This document shows, piece after piece, positions 33,399 to 43,881 of a DNA stretch of 64,000 bases (the first letter of the stretch is position 1; every line of letters starts with the position of its first letter). The notes below the pieces were generated by a model. It did not search any database and was not told the DNA's origin. It was given only the letters and a program-made list of their open reading frames with translations. The DNA is from Hippopus hippopus. Taxonomy: Eukaryota; Mollusca; Bivalvia; Cardiida; Cardiidae. Made by a program: the position numbers and the translations under genes. The stretch is taken from NCBI GenBank assembly GCA_946811185.2, contig OX328102.1, forward strand, positions 18,229,194 to 18,293,193, given 5' to 3'.

Positions 33399-33603
33399 AC
33401 CCTTTACCACATAACAAACTTTTTAGACATGTCCAAACTGAAAGTATTTGTAGATGACAAATTAGATATGGCTGAAATAGTTTATAAGCCTTTGAGAAGA
33501 AAAATATTTGACAAAAGGAAAGCATTTTCTCCTATTCCCAAAATGTTTTCAAAAGCCTTCTTCCTAACAATCATTGAAACTTGGTATTGTGTAAAGGGTT
33601 AAG
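33399..33603 (+). mobile_element. M1 element, arm A left, hairpin collapsed
   Basis: TTAA at both ends. The left stem and loop are gone; ACAAAAGGAAAGCATTTTCT runs directly into the right stem. Confidence 0.75.
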
Positions 33604-33805
33604 TAATTTGTAAAAAAGTCAATAATTTCATGACAAACATAGTGGTTGCACTGCAAATACACAACCTTTGATTTTAAACTGAATTTCCTGGTACAGGCAA
33701 TAGCTAGGTAGAACAAACAGAAGCTTAATGAAAACCAAACAGAAATCAAAGTAAATGTTTAACTGGATTAAAGTGGTTTTATTGATATTGATGAAAGAAA
33801 AACAT

Positions 33806-34034
33806 TTAACCCTTTACCACACAACCCCGAATTTTAAAGATCTTGAGGAAGAACACTTTTGAAAACATTATAAGAAAAGGAGAAAATGCTGGTCACCAGC
33901 ATTTTCTCCTTTTCCCACTATGTTTTCTACCCTTCAAAAAACAAACTTCATTTTTTTGGGTCACATTTATTTTGTCGTCTGGAAATGCTTTCAGTTTGGA
34001 CAAATCTAAAATTTTGTCGTTTGGTAAAGAGTTA
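33806..34034 (-). mobile_element. M1 element, arm B left
   Basis: Full length. The loop reads GGTCACC. Ends TTTGGTAAAGAGTTAC. Confidence 0.82.
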
Positions 34035-34080
34035 CACCCATTTCAATACAGGCTTTATTCAGACATGCTGCTCAGTAGTA

Positions 34081-35090
34081 CCGTATTTTCTGGACAGAAG
34101 GCCGCTGCACTGTATAGGCCACACCCTTTCATTCTAGCCATTTTAGAAATGTTGTATAGGCCACTCCAGCTAAATACGCCAGGCTAATGTACAATGTCAT
34201 TCATTATATATAGATTGACTGTATGGTGTTTAATGCCGTTTTCAACATTATTTCAGTCATATCAAGGCAGCCTGTGCATCTATCCATGCTTTTCTAGAGT
34301 CTCTTTTACTAGTACTCTGCACAATTTTCTTTCCAAGCCACTGGCTGCTTTCCCACATTACCATCGTCAAACCAATGGTCAGCGGTGGGAGAGGAATCAA
34401 TCCTGAACCCTCAGAAGGAAGTTGACCGAGCCAAGGATCGAACCCACGACCCCCTGTTCTCAAGTCCTGCACGCTACCGATTGAGCTACCAGGGCTCAGC
34501 ATCTATAGATAAATGTAAAAGTAAAGGTATTATAATAAACACATGAAACAAATTATCCGTTGTTCTTGCATTTGTTTGATTCCATTGGAATGATTTCCCC
34601 TTCTGGAGATCAAACCACTCAGAGGACTTCAGACCATTATCATTTGTTTATCCCTTGTCAAATGTTTTAAGAAATTTCAAAATTGTCAAATTGTCACTTC
34701 GATTGATTAATTGATGGTACACACCAAACAACACCTTTAATTACATTCGCAGTTAACCAATGATTGATAGTAATCGACTCATCATTCAAAAGGTGCGAAA
34801 ATCAAGGTCGGTCACAAGTTTTAACACATTTGTAAGTTTGCAAGCGGATTAATTATCTACCAACTACAGGTGTTAGTGTCCGAGAAATACTTCAGGAGCA
34901 TGAACCAAAATGGTGCCCACATGGGGAATCGTGCAGTGGTTTTCATTTATTTTCAGTTTTACTGGCCGTGCTAAAAGATCATTTAGAAAAATAAAATCAA
35001 CGTATAAGCTGCTTTGTTTTAAAGGCTGCACCCTTGAAAATTTCCACTTTTTTAACGGATAGGCCACAGCCTATTGTTTGGAAAATACAG
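34081..35090. mobile_element. TIR element with TA flanks (1010 bp), holds a SINE
   Basis: CCGTATTTTCTGGACAGAAG at the left pairs with (reversed) CTGTATTTTCCAAACAATAG at the right. TA lies at 34079-34080 and 35091-35092. Subterminal TATAGGCCAC repeats are present. No transposase. A TA-target DNA transposon; family uncertain. Confidence 0.6.
34370..34500 (-). repeat. tRNA-derived SINE
   Basis: On the minus strand CCTGGTAGCTCAATCGGTAG (box A) and GTGGGTTCGATCCTTGG (box B) stand in tRNA spacing, followed by CTCCCACCGCTGACCATTGG. Acceptor-stem pairing is poor, so it is not a working tRNA. The overlapping minus-strand frame is not a gene. Confidence 0.65.
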
Positions 35091-35092
35091 TA

Positions 35093-35658
35093 TGCCTTTT
35101 TATTTCCTTCTTATTTGCCTCTGACATGTTTACCATTCCAAATGAATAGCTTTTTAGCCCATTACTGATGAAAGCAATTTTAGACAAGTAAAATGAGACT
35201 CAGATGCTGGGACTTGGCTGTAGAATGATAAGAAAACACAGTGAAAAGGATAAAATGGTGGAAATATAATTTTTGTCTATTTCTATGCCTTCTCTGTCAG
35301 TGCCTTCATTGTCAGTGTCATTATAGAACAAAGTGTAGTATGAAAAAGGTTAAACTGAGACAGTCTAGCACTGTGGAAAGAATAAAAAAAATAAACAACC
35401 AGAGATCAAAAAAGTGCAATTTTTTGCTATCTAAAAGCACAATTTTGTCATATAAAAAAGCATTGCATGTTCTCTTCAAAAATGTGTCACTGAATCAATA
35501 TAGGCTTTTGTGAAGAACAATATTTCTACATTAAGAAAAGTGCATTTCTGTAAACAGACCAGGCTTTAAAGACAGAATGGTATCATTGCACTTTAAGAGT
35601 TAAAACTAAGTATCAACCCATGACAACATTTTTTAACTTTTCAACACTTCAATTACAT
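35093..35658. other. no gene seen
   Basis: A/T-rich. The plus-strand frame at 35241-35513 is low complexity. Confidence 0.5.
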
Positions 35659-35848
35659 TTAACTTTTTACCACATGAAAAATCTGTAATGAGAGCAAACG
35701 TCAAATTACAAGTGCCTCAAATGATGGAACTTGTCTTTGAAAGGTACAAAACATTTTTGATAAACAACATTTTCTCTTTTTGCCAGTGTTTTCGAAATGC
35801 TTCTTCCTACAGGTCATTAAAATATGGGACTGTTTTGTTAAGAATTAA
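35659..35848 (+). mobile_element. M1 element, hairpin collapsed
   Basis: TTAACTTTTTACCACATGAA start. The left stem is gone and only ACATTTTCTCTTTTTGCCAG remains. Ends TTAAGAATTAA. Confidence 0.6.
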
Positions 35849-35915
35849 AGTGTAAAAAAGAACAGGCAATTTTAAAGCACTTTCTCTATTTCCCACAATC
35901 TTTCACATCTACAGC

Positions 35916-36144
35916 TTAACTCTTTACCACGCAACAAAATTTTGGAAGTTACCAAATTGAAACCAACTGCAGATGACAAAATAAATGTGATTCAAAATTT
36001 GAAATTTGTTTTGGGAAGGATAGAAAACATTGTGGGAAAAGGAGGAAATGCTGGTTACCAGCATTTCCTCCTTTTCCCACATTGTTTTCAAAAGCTGTCT
36101 TTCTCAGGGTCATTAAAATTCGGGATTGTGTGGTAATGGGTTAA
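35916..36144 (+). mobile_element. M1 element with matched stem changes
   Basis: Both stems carry GGAGGAAATGC (right stem reads GCATTTCCTCC) against the family GGAGAAAATGC. TTAA at both ends. Confidence 0.88.
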
Positions 36145-36344
36145 AAAGCACATACAACCATCTCTATCCAGGACAGGATTGAAACAATGGAGAATGACAA
36201 TATGGATAAGTCAAACTCTGGGAAAAAGGGGGTTTAATGTACCTCTGTAATGTATTGTACCAAGCAAGTCATCACATAATTATGGATCCCTAAAATCCAT
36301 TTTGTCTAACAACCAGCTGAACCACAAAGTAGAATAGTCCTTGG

Positions 36345-36472
36345 ACATGCAGAAAATTCACCAAAAGCAAAGAGTTTCAACCCAGGTCAGCCTGCGTGGA
36401 CTGCACAGGCTGACTTGGGTCAATACTTTTCACAGATGCATTAAACCCCTATTTCACAGAGCACGGGTTATG
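36345..36472. mobile_element. M3 element, shortened
   Basis: ACATGCAGAAAATTCACC at the left and CACAGAGCACGGGTT at the right. Core AACCCAGGTCAGCCTGCG / GCTGACTTGGGT. It keeps an unoccupied GATGCATTAAACCCC. Confidence 0.65.
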
Positions 36473-36642
36473 CCTACTGTAACAGTCTTCTGCTAATTAT
36501 CAGTGATTGTTTCTGATGGTAATACCCACCTTCAAAGCAGTTTTTTGATGCAGAGCTTTGGATGTGCAAGTCATGGGAGTACAGAAGCATTCCACCAGTG
36601 TACTTTTTATGCTTTTCAAGCATCTTAGCTGTATGCAAGAAA

Positions 36643-36843
36643 AGATAAAATTTAGACTAATCCAAATTAAAAAAGCATTAGAAGAGGATAAATATACCTC
36701 AAATATTTGGATTTGTCTTTGAAAAAGTTGGAAAACATTGTTGGAAAAGGAGAAAATGCTGGATACCAGCATTTTCTCCTTTTCCCACAATGTTTTTAAA
36801 ACACTTTATTCCTAAGAGTTGTTAAAACATATTGTTTGGCAAA
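36643..36843 (+). mobile_element. M1 element, arm A left
   Basis: Stem whole, loop GGATACC. Right end lacks TTAA. Confidence 0.75.
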
Positions 36844-37020
36844 CAAATAACATGCAAATATGACTTTTTACATCCCTGTCATTGACAGCTTCTAAAAACA
36901 TTGTGGCAAAAGGAAGAAGGTGATTGTTGTAGCATGGCTTCACATTACACTTTCATAAGAAGACATTTCTTCTCATTCCAAATACTCTTTGTGTTTCCAC
37001 TCACAGAAGTAGGTATCATA

Positions 37021-37259
37021 TTAACCTGTATCACCCTTTAGCAAACAATCCTCTGTTTTAACAAGAAGAGAGGAATTTGAAAACATTGTGGAAAAATGAG
37101 AAAATGTTGGTAACCAGCATTTTCTCATTTTTCCTCTATGTTTCCTACCGTATAAAATCCAAAATTCCATTACTTGAGTTACAATTGATTTTATTTTGTC
37201 ACCCGCAAATGCTTTCCATTTGGAGAATTCCAAGATTTTGTCATCTGGCAAAGAATTAA
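37021..37259 (-). mobile_element. M1 element with matched stem changes
   Basis: Both stems read GGAAAAATGAGAAAATG against the family GGAAAAGGAGAAAATG. TTAA at both ends. Confidence 0.85.
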
Positions 37260-37429
37260 TACTGAGTTAATGCTATTTCTAGTTATGTAGCTAGTGAAGT
37301 CAGCAGCCAATACAGCTTGTGATACAGGAGTTCTAGTCCCTAGCTTGGCCAGCTTTTTCTCCTAGAAAAACAATCTTGGGTTTAGCTTGAAAGGCACTTT
37401 AAGGGTTAACAATACCATCCTGAAGAAAA

Positions 37430-39160
37430 ATAATCTGGACCAAACTATTCTTGAAATGCAAGCCCTGAACAACACTTACCATGAGTTAAAAGATCTGAGC
37501 ACAACTGTCTCTGAGTTAAGCACAATTTAGCCCATATTGTCCTTGACAAGACATGGATAAAATTGCCTCTCACAAGATCAAGACAAATCAGTAACAATCT
37601 ATATAATTAATAGTCCGTGACAGAGCATTTAAAATTGTCCCTGAAAAACAGATCTAAACAAAACTGTCTATAAATAAAAAGATCTAGACAAAGCTGAGAC
37701 ACAGACCAAGGACAAGACTTTCCATGAGTAACAAGATCAGCACACAAAGGTCCCTCAGTTTTGCACAATCTTCATTATATTGTACCTTACAAGACATGGA
37801 TAAAATTGTCCTTCAAGATTGAGACAAAACTATCTCTAAACAACAAGATCTAGACACCATTGTCTCTGAATCATGCTTGAAACTGAACATGATAACCCTG
37901 TTAATGACTAACAAGATCTATACCATATTATTTCAGTTAAACAACTTTGATAACAGCGTCCCTGATTTTCATTATGAATGCAATCTTGCCTCGATGTAAC
38001 AAGACTTTGATAGCACTGTTCCTTAACAAAAAAAACCCTTGGCAATACAATTCCTGAATTACAAAATTGAGACAAAAATGTTCTCAACTACTAGATCTAG
38101 ACAATGAGAAAACCATCAATTATTACTGAATAATAACAGCCTGACATAACTGTTCTGGAAAAGCAAGAATTTAGTATTAACAAGAGCTTGATATTACTGT
38201 CCTTGAATTACAAAAGCCTGCCATTACTACTGTTGAATAACTAGACTTTACCATTACTGTTCCTAAAAAAAAAGGCTTTGATATTAATGTCCATGAATAG
38301 CAAGAGCTTGTTTTGACTCTTCCCGAATAAAAAGAGCTTGGCATCAATGTCCCTGAATTTCAAGAGCTTGATTCTATTGTCCCTGACAAACAAGAGCTTG
38401 ATACTTCTGTCCCTGAATTAGAACTTGATACTTCTGTCCCTAACTAACTAGAGCTTGATACTTCTGTCCCTGACTAACAAGAGCTTGATACTACTGTCCC
38501 TGACTAACAAGAGCTTGATACTTCTGTCCCTGACTAACAAGAGCTTGGTACTTCTGTCCCCGACTACAAGAGCTTGATACTACTTTCCTTGAATAACAAG
38601 AGCTTGATACTACTGCCCCTGAAAAATAGTAGCTTGCTTCTGTCCCTGAATAGTAAGACCTTGATACTATTGTGTCTGAATAACATGAGCTTTATACTAT
38701 TGTTCTTGATTAATACGGGCTAGATACCACCGTCCCGAATAACAAGAGCTTGATAGTAACAGTCCCCAAATAGCAAGAGCTTAATGTAATAATCCCTGAA
38801 AAACAAAAGCTTGATATTTACTGTCTCTGAATAGCAAGAGCTTGATATTACTGTCTTTGACAAGATCTTGCTATTACTGTCTCTAAATAACAAGGTTTTG
38901 ATATTACTGTCCCTTAATGACAAATCCTTGATATAACTATGTGTTTACTACAACATCTTGATAACTGTCCTTCAATTACAAAACCTTGACAACAGTGTTC
39001 CTCAGTAACAAAACACTGATGATACTGTGCCTGCATTACAAGACTGAAAGTTACAAAAGCTTGACAATACTGGCTTAAATTACAAAAACTTGCAAATTAA
39101 AGATCTTGGACCGATTAAATCTTGAAACTGTTGTCTCTGAATTAAAAAAAAAACTTTTAC
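37430..39160. repeat. minisatellite, 30-bp unit
   Basis: Consensus AACAAGAGCTTGATACTTCT then GTCCCTGACT. The units at 38476, 38506 and 38536 are nearly identical at exactly 30 bp. Flanking units drift (GATCTAGACA, ATTGTCTCTGAAT) and vary in length, so the centre is homogenised and the edges decayed. Because 30 is a multiple of 3, short frames appear on both strands; they are not genes. Confidence 0.9.
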
Positions 39161-39560
39161 TTTACTTTTGCTGTATCAAGAGATACTGACAAACGTGTAC
39201 CTGCACATATCAACAGGTTGACGCTTAGTCAGTTGCACTTTACTGTGTGTGAGAAAAAAGTATGGGGTTACCCCTCTAGACTTTCTATCTTTTCCATATG
39301 ACTGTTTTTTGTCTAGCAGTAATAACAGTGATACAAATGTAAGAAGCTGTTGGGTAATGCCTAAACACAATGGTATTTAAAGGAGTGTAATGTGATGAAG
39401 CATGAATTCTTTGGGAAAACAGGATTACGTAATCCAGGATAGTGTTCTTTTTGATGACTTAATTACATAGTTCTGTTTATACATATCTTACAGGATCTAT
39501 CCACTTTGCATAACTTATACCCCTCCCTTTTTTTTGTAACCAAGACATTTCTAATTAAAC
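39161..39560. other. no gene seen
   Basis: Unique-looking sequence. Confidence 0.5.
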
Positions 39561-39740
39561 ATTATAACTCTTCACCAGGCAACAACAATTTTGAAAGCAT
39601 TTGTAGACAACAAATTTTATGAAGCTAAAATTATGGTATTTGTCTTTAGAAGGATAGAAAACATTGTGGGAATAGGAGAAAATGCTGGTTAAGTCTTTTT
39701 CATCAGGGTCATCAAAATACAAGGTTGTGTGGAAAAAAGT
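39561..39740 (+). mobile_element. M1 element with the right hairpin arm deleted
   Basis: GGAGAAAATGCTGGTTAAG is followed at once by TCTTTTTCATCAGGGTCATC of arm B. Confidence 0.72.
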
Positions 39741-39934
39741 CTGGTAAAATCCATGGATATTCAAATCAAACAAATTCCTGCAACCATCATTTAGAGTTTT
39801 GCTTTTAACTTTTTTTTTTAACATAAACAAACTGTTTGGCCAAATATCCTTGGAATTTATGATGGGAAATGAAGAAAGTGCTAATTATGAGTAATTTATC
39901 TATTTGTCAAATATGCTCTCAATTATCTATACTC

Positions 39935-40163
39935 TTAACCCTTTACCAAACAATCCGTGGTTTTTACGACCCAGAGGTAAAAGCCTTCTGAAAACATTGT
40001 GGGAAAAGGAGAAAATGCTGGTAACCAGCATTTTCTCCTTTTCCCACAATGTTTTCTACTCTTCTAAAGTCAAGTTTCAATTTTTGAGTCATGTTTATTT
40101 TGTCGTCTGCAAATGCTTTTAATTTGGACAAGTTTAAAATTTTGTCTTTTGGTAAAGAGTTAA
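39935..40163 (-). mobile_element. M1 element, full length
   Basis: TTAA at both ends, perfect stems, close to family consensus throughout. Confidence 0.88.
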
Positions 40164-40371
40164 GGGTTTTTTTACCTTCACTTCTTTAAACAAAATATGA
40201 AAGCCTTTTATAAATTACCTACTACTAATAACCATTTTCATTTAGCTGGCAACCATTTTGAAAACATAGTGACAGAGAGGAAAAAATGCTCAAAGAAGTA
40301 ATGTCTCATTTTGCCCAGAAGTACCCCCATGTACATGTATTTAAAGTGCCTTTTACAACCATATCTGCCTT

Positions 40372-40543
40372 TGCCGCCAGTGTAGATCAAAATCAGGCTG
40401 CACAATACATGCAGCCTGATCTTTGATCTACACTGTCTGCTTTGCTGAACCACTGTAGACAAAAGCAGCCATGAAACTGCAATTATTTGGGTCGTACTTG
40501 TAAGTTGAATATGTCTGATATTTATTTGGCGCTCTATGGGTTA
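40372..40543 (+). mobile_element. M2 element, subfamily b
   Basis: Stem CAGTGTAGATCAAAATCAGG pairs with CCTGATCTTTGATCTACACT. Right end TTGGCGCTCTATGGGTTA. Confidence 0.68.
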
Positions 40544-40604
40544 GTATGTGAATCACATCACATGATGCTTTGAAACTCATCAACTGAAAATTTAACATTC
40601 CGTT

Positions 40605-40830
40605 TATAAAACTAAAACTTTCAGACTCATCCATATTTAAAGCATTTGTAGGTGACAAATCAAATGTGGCTCTGATAGTTTGGATTTACCTTGAAAGGTT
40701 GAACAATGATACAGTAAAATAAAAAAAAAAAGCTGTATATATAGAAGCATTTTTTTCTTTTTCTTACACTGTTTTCAAGTTCTCTAGCTCAGGGCTGTTA
40801 AAAGGCAGTATTTCTTGGTATTAAAAGTAA
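40605..40830 (+). mobile_element. M1 element, badly decayed
   Basis: TTTCAGACTCATCCATATTT and AAGCATTTGTAGGTGACAAA of arm A, a mutated stem, then CAGGGCTGTTAAAAGGCAGT of arm B. Confidence 0.55.
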
Positions 40831-40861
40831 TAAGACAATGCAAAAACCGCATGAAGGTAAC

Positions 40862-41425
40862 ACAAAAGCACTGCATGCAGGTGCCATGGCTTGGGCTGCA
40901 GTTGCTTTACATAAATGGCCTGCAACATGCGAAAAGGGGTATTCTGACATTTGCGTAAAGTGAAGTCTCGGATCAGCCTGCTCAGTCCGTGCAGGCTAAT
41001 CCCAGACTTCACTTTCCATTCTTATATTATTTTCTGTTTCCAGTAAGTCTACTGTAGAACTAAATTGAATGTAGTCGGAAAGTGTCCCCTTGGATCAGCC
41101 TGCGCGGACTGCGCAGGCAGATCAGAGACAACACTTTACGCAAATGTCCGATTGTCCCTTTTTGCATGTTGCAGGCCAAATATTCTTAGTGGAAAAAGAA
41201 CATGAATGTGTCAAAAATATTTTGATGGTTACCTGACCTCGTTGTATGGGTTGCCTTTTCAACAGTGAACAACTAGTCCAAGTGAGTAAATATCTTCAGT
41301 AATGACAGAGATATTACAAAATGTCAAAGTTTTTGAAAATATCAAAGTTTTTGCACAACTACACAGATGACCCCAGGGCTATGACAATACCTCAGGTTTT
41401 TCTTTGAAAACAGCCGAGCTGAAAA
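40862..41425 (+). mobile_element. element D copy 2, interrupted by a short MITE
   Basis: CAAAAGCACTGCATGCAGGT start; TTGATGGTTACCTGACC, ATATCTTCAGTAATGACAG and AGGGCTATGACAATACC match copy 1. Ends AGCCGAGCTGAAAA. Confidence 0.55.
40917..41177. mobile_element. MITE with 45-bp inverted ends (261 bp)
   Basis: GGCCTGCAACATGCGAAAAG continues to TTTGCGTAAAGTG and is mirrored at the right end (CACTTTACGCAAATG ... GCATGTTGCAGGCC). Two inner hairpins built on GGATCAGCCTGC. Flanked by AAAT on each side. Confidence 0.75.
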
Positions 41426-41577
41426 TAACTAAAGGGAGAGAATGACTTGGAACCCAATATCTGTTGTAGGGGAGGTGACGAATGAAAACAACCACAGATA
41501 CTTTTTTCTTTTCCTGAAACTTCCTTCCAAAGGTACTTGTTATAATCTTTTAGCTTTTACCACATAACCCAGTATCT

Positions 41578-41805
41578 TAACCGTTTACCACACAATCCCA
41601 ACTTTTAACGACCCTGAAAAAGAAGCCATTGGAAAACATTGTGTGAAAAGGAGAAAATGCTGGTAACCAGCATTTTCTCCTTTTCCTACAATATTTTCTA
41701 CCCTTCCCAAAAAGAATTCAAATTTTGGAGTCGTGTTTATTTTGACATCTGCAAATGCTTTAAATTTGGACATGTGTAAAATTTTGCCATTTGGTAAAGG
41801 GTTAA
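41578..41805 (-). mobile_element. M1 element, full length
   Basis: TTAACCGTTTACCACACAAT to TTTGGTAAAGGGTTAA. Perfect stems. Confidence 0.87.
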
Positions 41806-41992
41806 CAACACTGTAGAAGAGGGCTTTTACAAACTTTGTGTGGGAAATGAAGAAAATGCTAGTACCCATCATTTTCTACTACTCCAACAACGTTTTCTGC
41901 CCTCTAGAATATGAATTCCAACATTAGAACCACTTTATAATAACTATTGTTGTCTGCTAATGCTTCCATTTTGTTCATTTGGTAAAGAGTTA
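41802..41992 (-). mobile_element. M1 element, decayed, sharing TTAA with its neighbour
   Basis: Core GAAGAAAATGCTAGTACCCA. Right end TTTGGTAAAGAGTTAG. Its first TTAA is the last TTAA of the copy before it. Confidence 0.65.
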
Positions 41993-42054
41993 GTGCATTT
42001 TATCAAAACCTGCTTACATTGTTCCAGAGCTAGAATTATTTTCTTTATATGCAT

Positions 42055-42266
42055 TTAACCCTTACCCTGCTAAATAACTAAAATTAAATTTTCAATTCGA
42101 TGGTAAAAACCCAAATATTGCCATTTCAAAGTTATGTTTTGGGGAATAATTTCTCCTTATCGGACAGTGTAGATCAAAGATCAGACTGCACATTCTGTGC
42201 AGTCTGATCTTGATTTACACTGTCCGCAAAAGGTCAGTGAGTCGCGCTTCACAGCCTAAGGGTTAA
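42055..42266 (-). mobile_element. M2 element, full length, reference copy
   Basis: TTAACCCTTACCCTGCTAAA to AGCCTAAGGGTTAA. The stem GTGTAGATCAAAGATCAGAC / TGCACATTC pairs with its mirror. TTAA at both ends. Confidence 0.85.
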
Positions 42267-42561
42267 GATATGAAAGTCCAATAAACCTCTGATGATGTAA
42301 AAGTCTGATGGAATTAAGTTCATTTGCCTTGTTTTCTTTTCATTTCCCAAATGTGCGATAAGACAGATTTCTGTCTTTTCTAAAATAATCTTCCCACATG
42401 CAATTTATATCCAATTCCAGAAGAAGGCAATTTTCCTCTTCACTCACCCTTTGTGCTCCAAAAAGATTAGAATATAAAAATCAGATAATTCATTTCTGGG
42501 ATTGTTTTTGACTAAACCATTCCACAGTGTGTCAGTTATCTCTTCACTCAGTTACTCTATA

Positions 42562-42846
42562 TTAACTCTTTACCAAACAACAAAAGCTTGGACTGGATTA
42601 AATTGAAAACATTTGCAGAAGAAAAATTAAAAGTAGCTTAAATAGTGATATATATGTTGGATATGAAAGAAAACTGTGGGAAAAGGAGAAAATGCTGGTA
42701 ACCAGCATTTTCTCCTTTTCTCACAGTGTTTTCCATCCTTTCAAAGACAAATCTAATTATTTTAGTCACATATAAATGGTAGTCTGCAAATGCTTTTAAT
42801 TTGGATCAGTCGAAAATTTTGCCATTTTGGCAAAAAGATAAATTAA
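42562..42846. mobile_element. M1 element, double arm A palindrome (285 bp)
   Basis: Both sides are arm A (left ACTGGATTAAATTGAAAACA, right TGCTTTTAATTTGGATCAGT), so the inverted repeat spans the element, unlike the A-B form. Last TTAA shared with the next M2. Confidence 0.8.
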
Positions 42847-43034
42847 ACTTTTAAGCTGGTGGTAAAAACCTGAATAATGCTACTGTTACTGTTAATGTTA
42901 TTTTTTGAAGAACAAATATCTCCTTATCGGACAGTGTAGATCCAAGATCAGACTGCATGTACTGTGCAGGCTGATTTTGATCTAAACTGTCCAAAAAAAG
43001 GTCAGTGAGTCTTGCTTAGCACTCTATGGGTTAA
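42843..43034 (-). mobile_element. M2 element
   Basis: TTATCGGACAGTGTAGATCC stem, right end GCACTCTATGGGTTAA. Confidence 0.72.
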
Positions 43035-43220
43035 CATTGGTTTGTTTTTACCATATCCATATTTTCGAAGGATGTTCAACATTATCTGCTACAACTTTCG
43101 TCAAGTAGGAAATGAGCCAAGAACTAAAACATACAGTGACAGAACTGCCCACCATGGACCATTTCTCCATTACAAATAGTGAATTATTGAATAAAATCTG
43201 TAATTCTACTTTAAATTTAT

Positions 43221-43452
43221 CTCTTTATCCTTTACGAAACAACAAGAGTTTAGACTTGTCAAAATTCAAAGCATTTGCAGATAACAATTTTAATGTGGTT
43301 CAAATGATGGAATTTGTCTTTGAAAGGGTAGAAAACATTGGGGGAAAAGGAAAAAATGCTGGTTACCAGCATTTTTTCCTTTTCCTACAATGTTTTCAAA
43401 AGACTTCTTCCTCAGGGTCATTAAAACGCAGGACTGTGTGGCTAAGGATTAA
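43221..43452 (+). mobile_element. M1 element with matched stem changes
   Basis: Both stems read GGAAAAGGAAAAAATGC against GGAAAAGGAGAAAATGC. Arm A left, right TTAA shared with the next copy. Confidence 0.85.
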
Positions 43453-43658
43453 CCCTTTACCATGTGACAAAAAACTGGACTCTCTCAAATTGAAAGTCTT
43501 TGCTGATGACAATTCATATGTAGCTGAAAGGATGATTGCTGTCTATGAAAGGGCAGAAAACATCTTGGGAAAAGGAGAAAATGCTGGTTAGTAGCATTTT
43601 CTCCTTTTCCCACAATGTTGAAGGTCGTTAAAACCCTGAATTGTCAGTAAAGAATTAA
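43449..43658 (+). mobile_element. M1 element, arm A left
   Basis: Starts TTAACCCTTTACCATGTGAC. The loop is short (GGTTAGTAGC) and part of arm B is missing. Confidence 0.78.
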
Positions 43659-43881
43659 CCCTTGAATCTTCACGAGAGAATTATTAAAGGAAAGTTATAA
43701 ATCCAATCTGAAAGATCTTTCAACCTATAAAATTTTCAGATGCCTTTTCAAGACTACATAGATCAAAATCAGCTTGAATGCCATTTGCAGACCAATCTTA
43801 TATATACCCTCTTCCTTATTTTGTGAGATATTCTTGCAATAAAAGCCTCAAACCTACAATATATGGGGTGATGTTCACGGG

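Noticed and set aside
36533..36634. Possible minus-strand exon (KMLEKHKKYTGGMLLYSHDL) in the long HDAC intron
   Set aside because: Its phase does not fit exons 9 and 10 (joining would give a stop), family alignment needs no extra residues, and no motif is recognised. It could belong to another gene, but nothing supports that.
37430..39160. CRISPR array or coding tandem repeat
   Set aside because: Units are directly adjacent without unique spacers and drift in sequence and length; the context is eukaryotic.
43112..43591. Plus-strand frame of 159 codons
   Set aside because: Most of it runs through two M1 copies and their hairpins. The same peptide phrases (FERVENI.GKG.NAGYQHF) recur at many M1 copies, so the frame is a by-product of the repeat.
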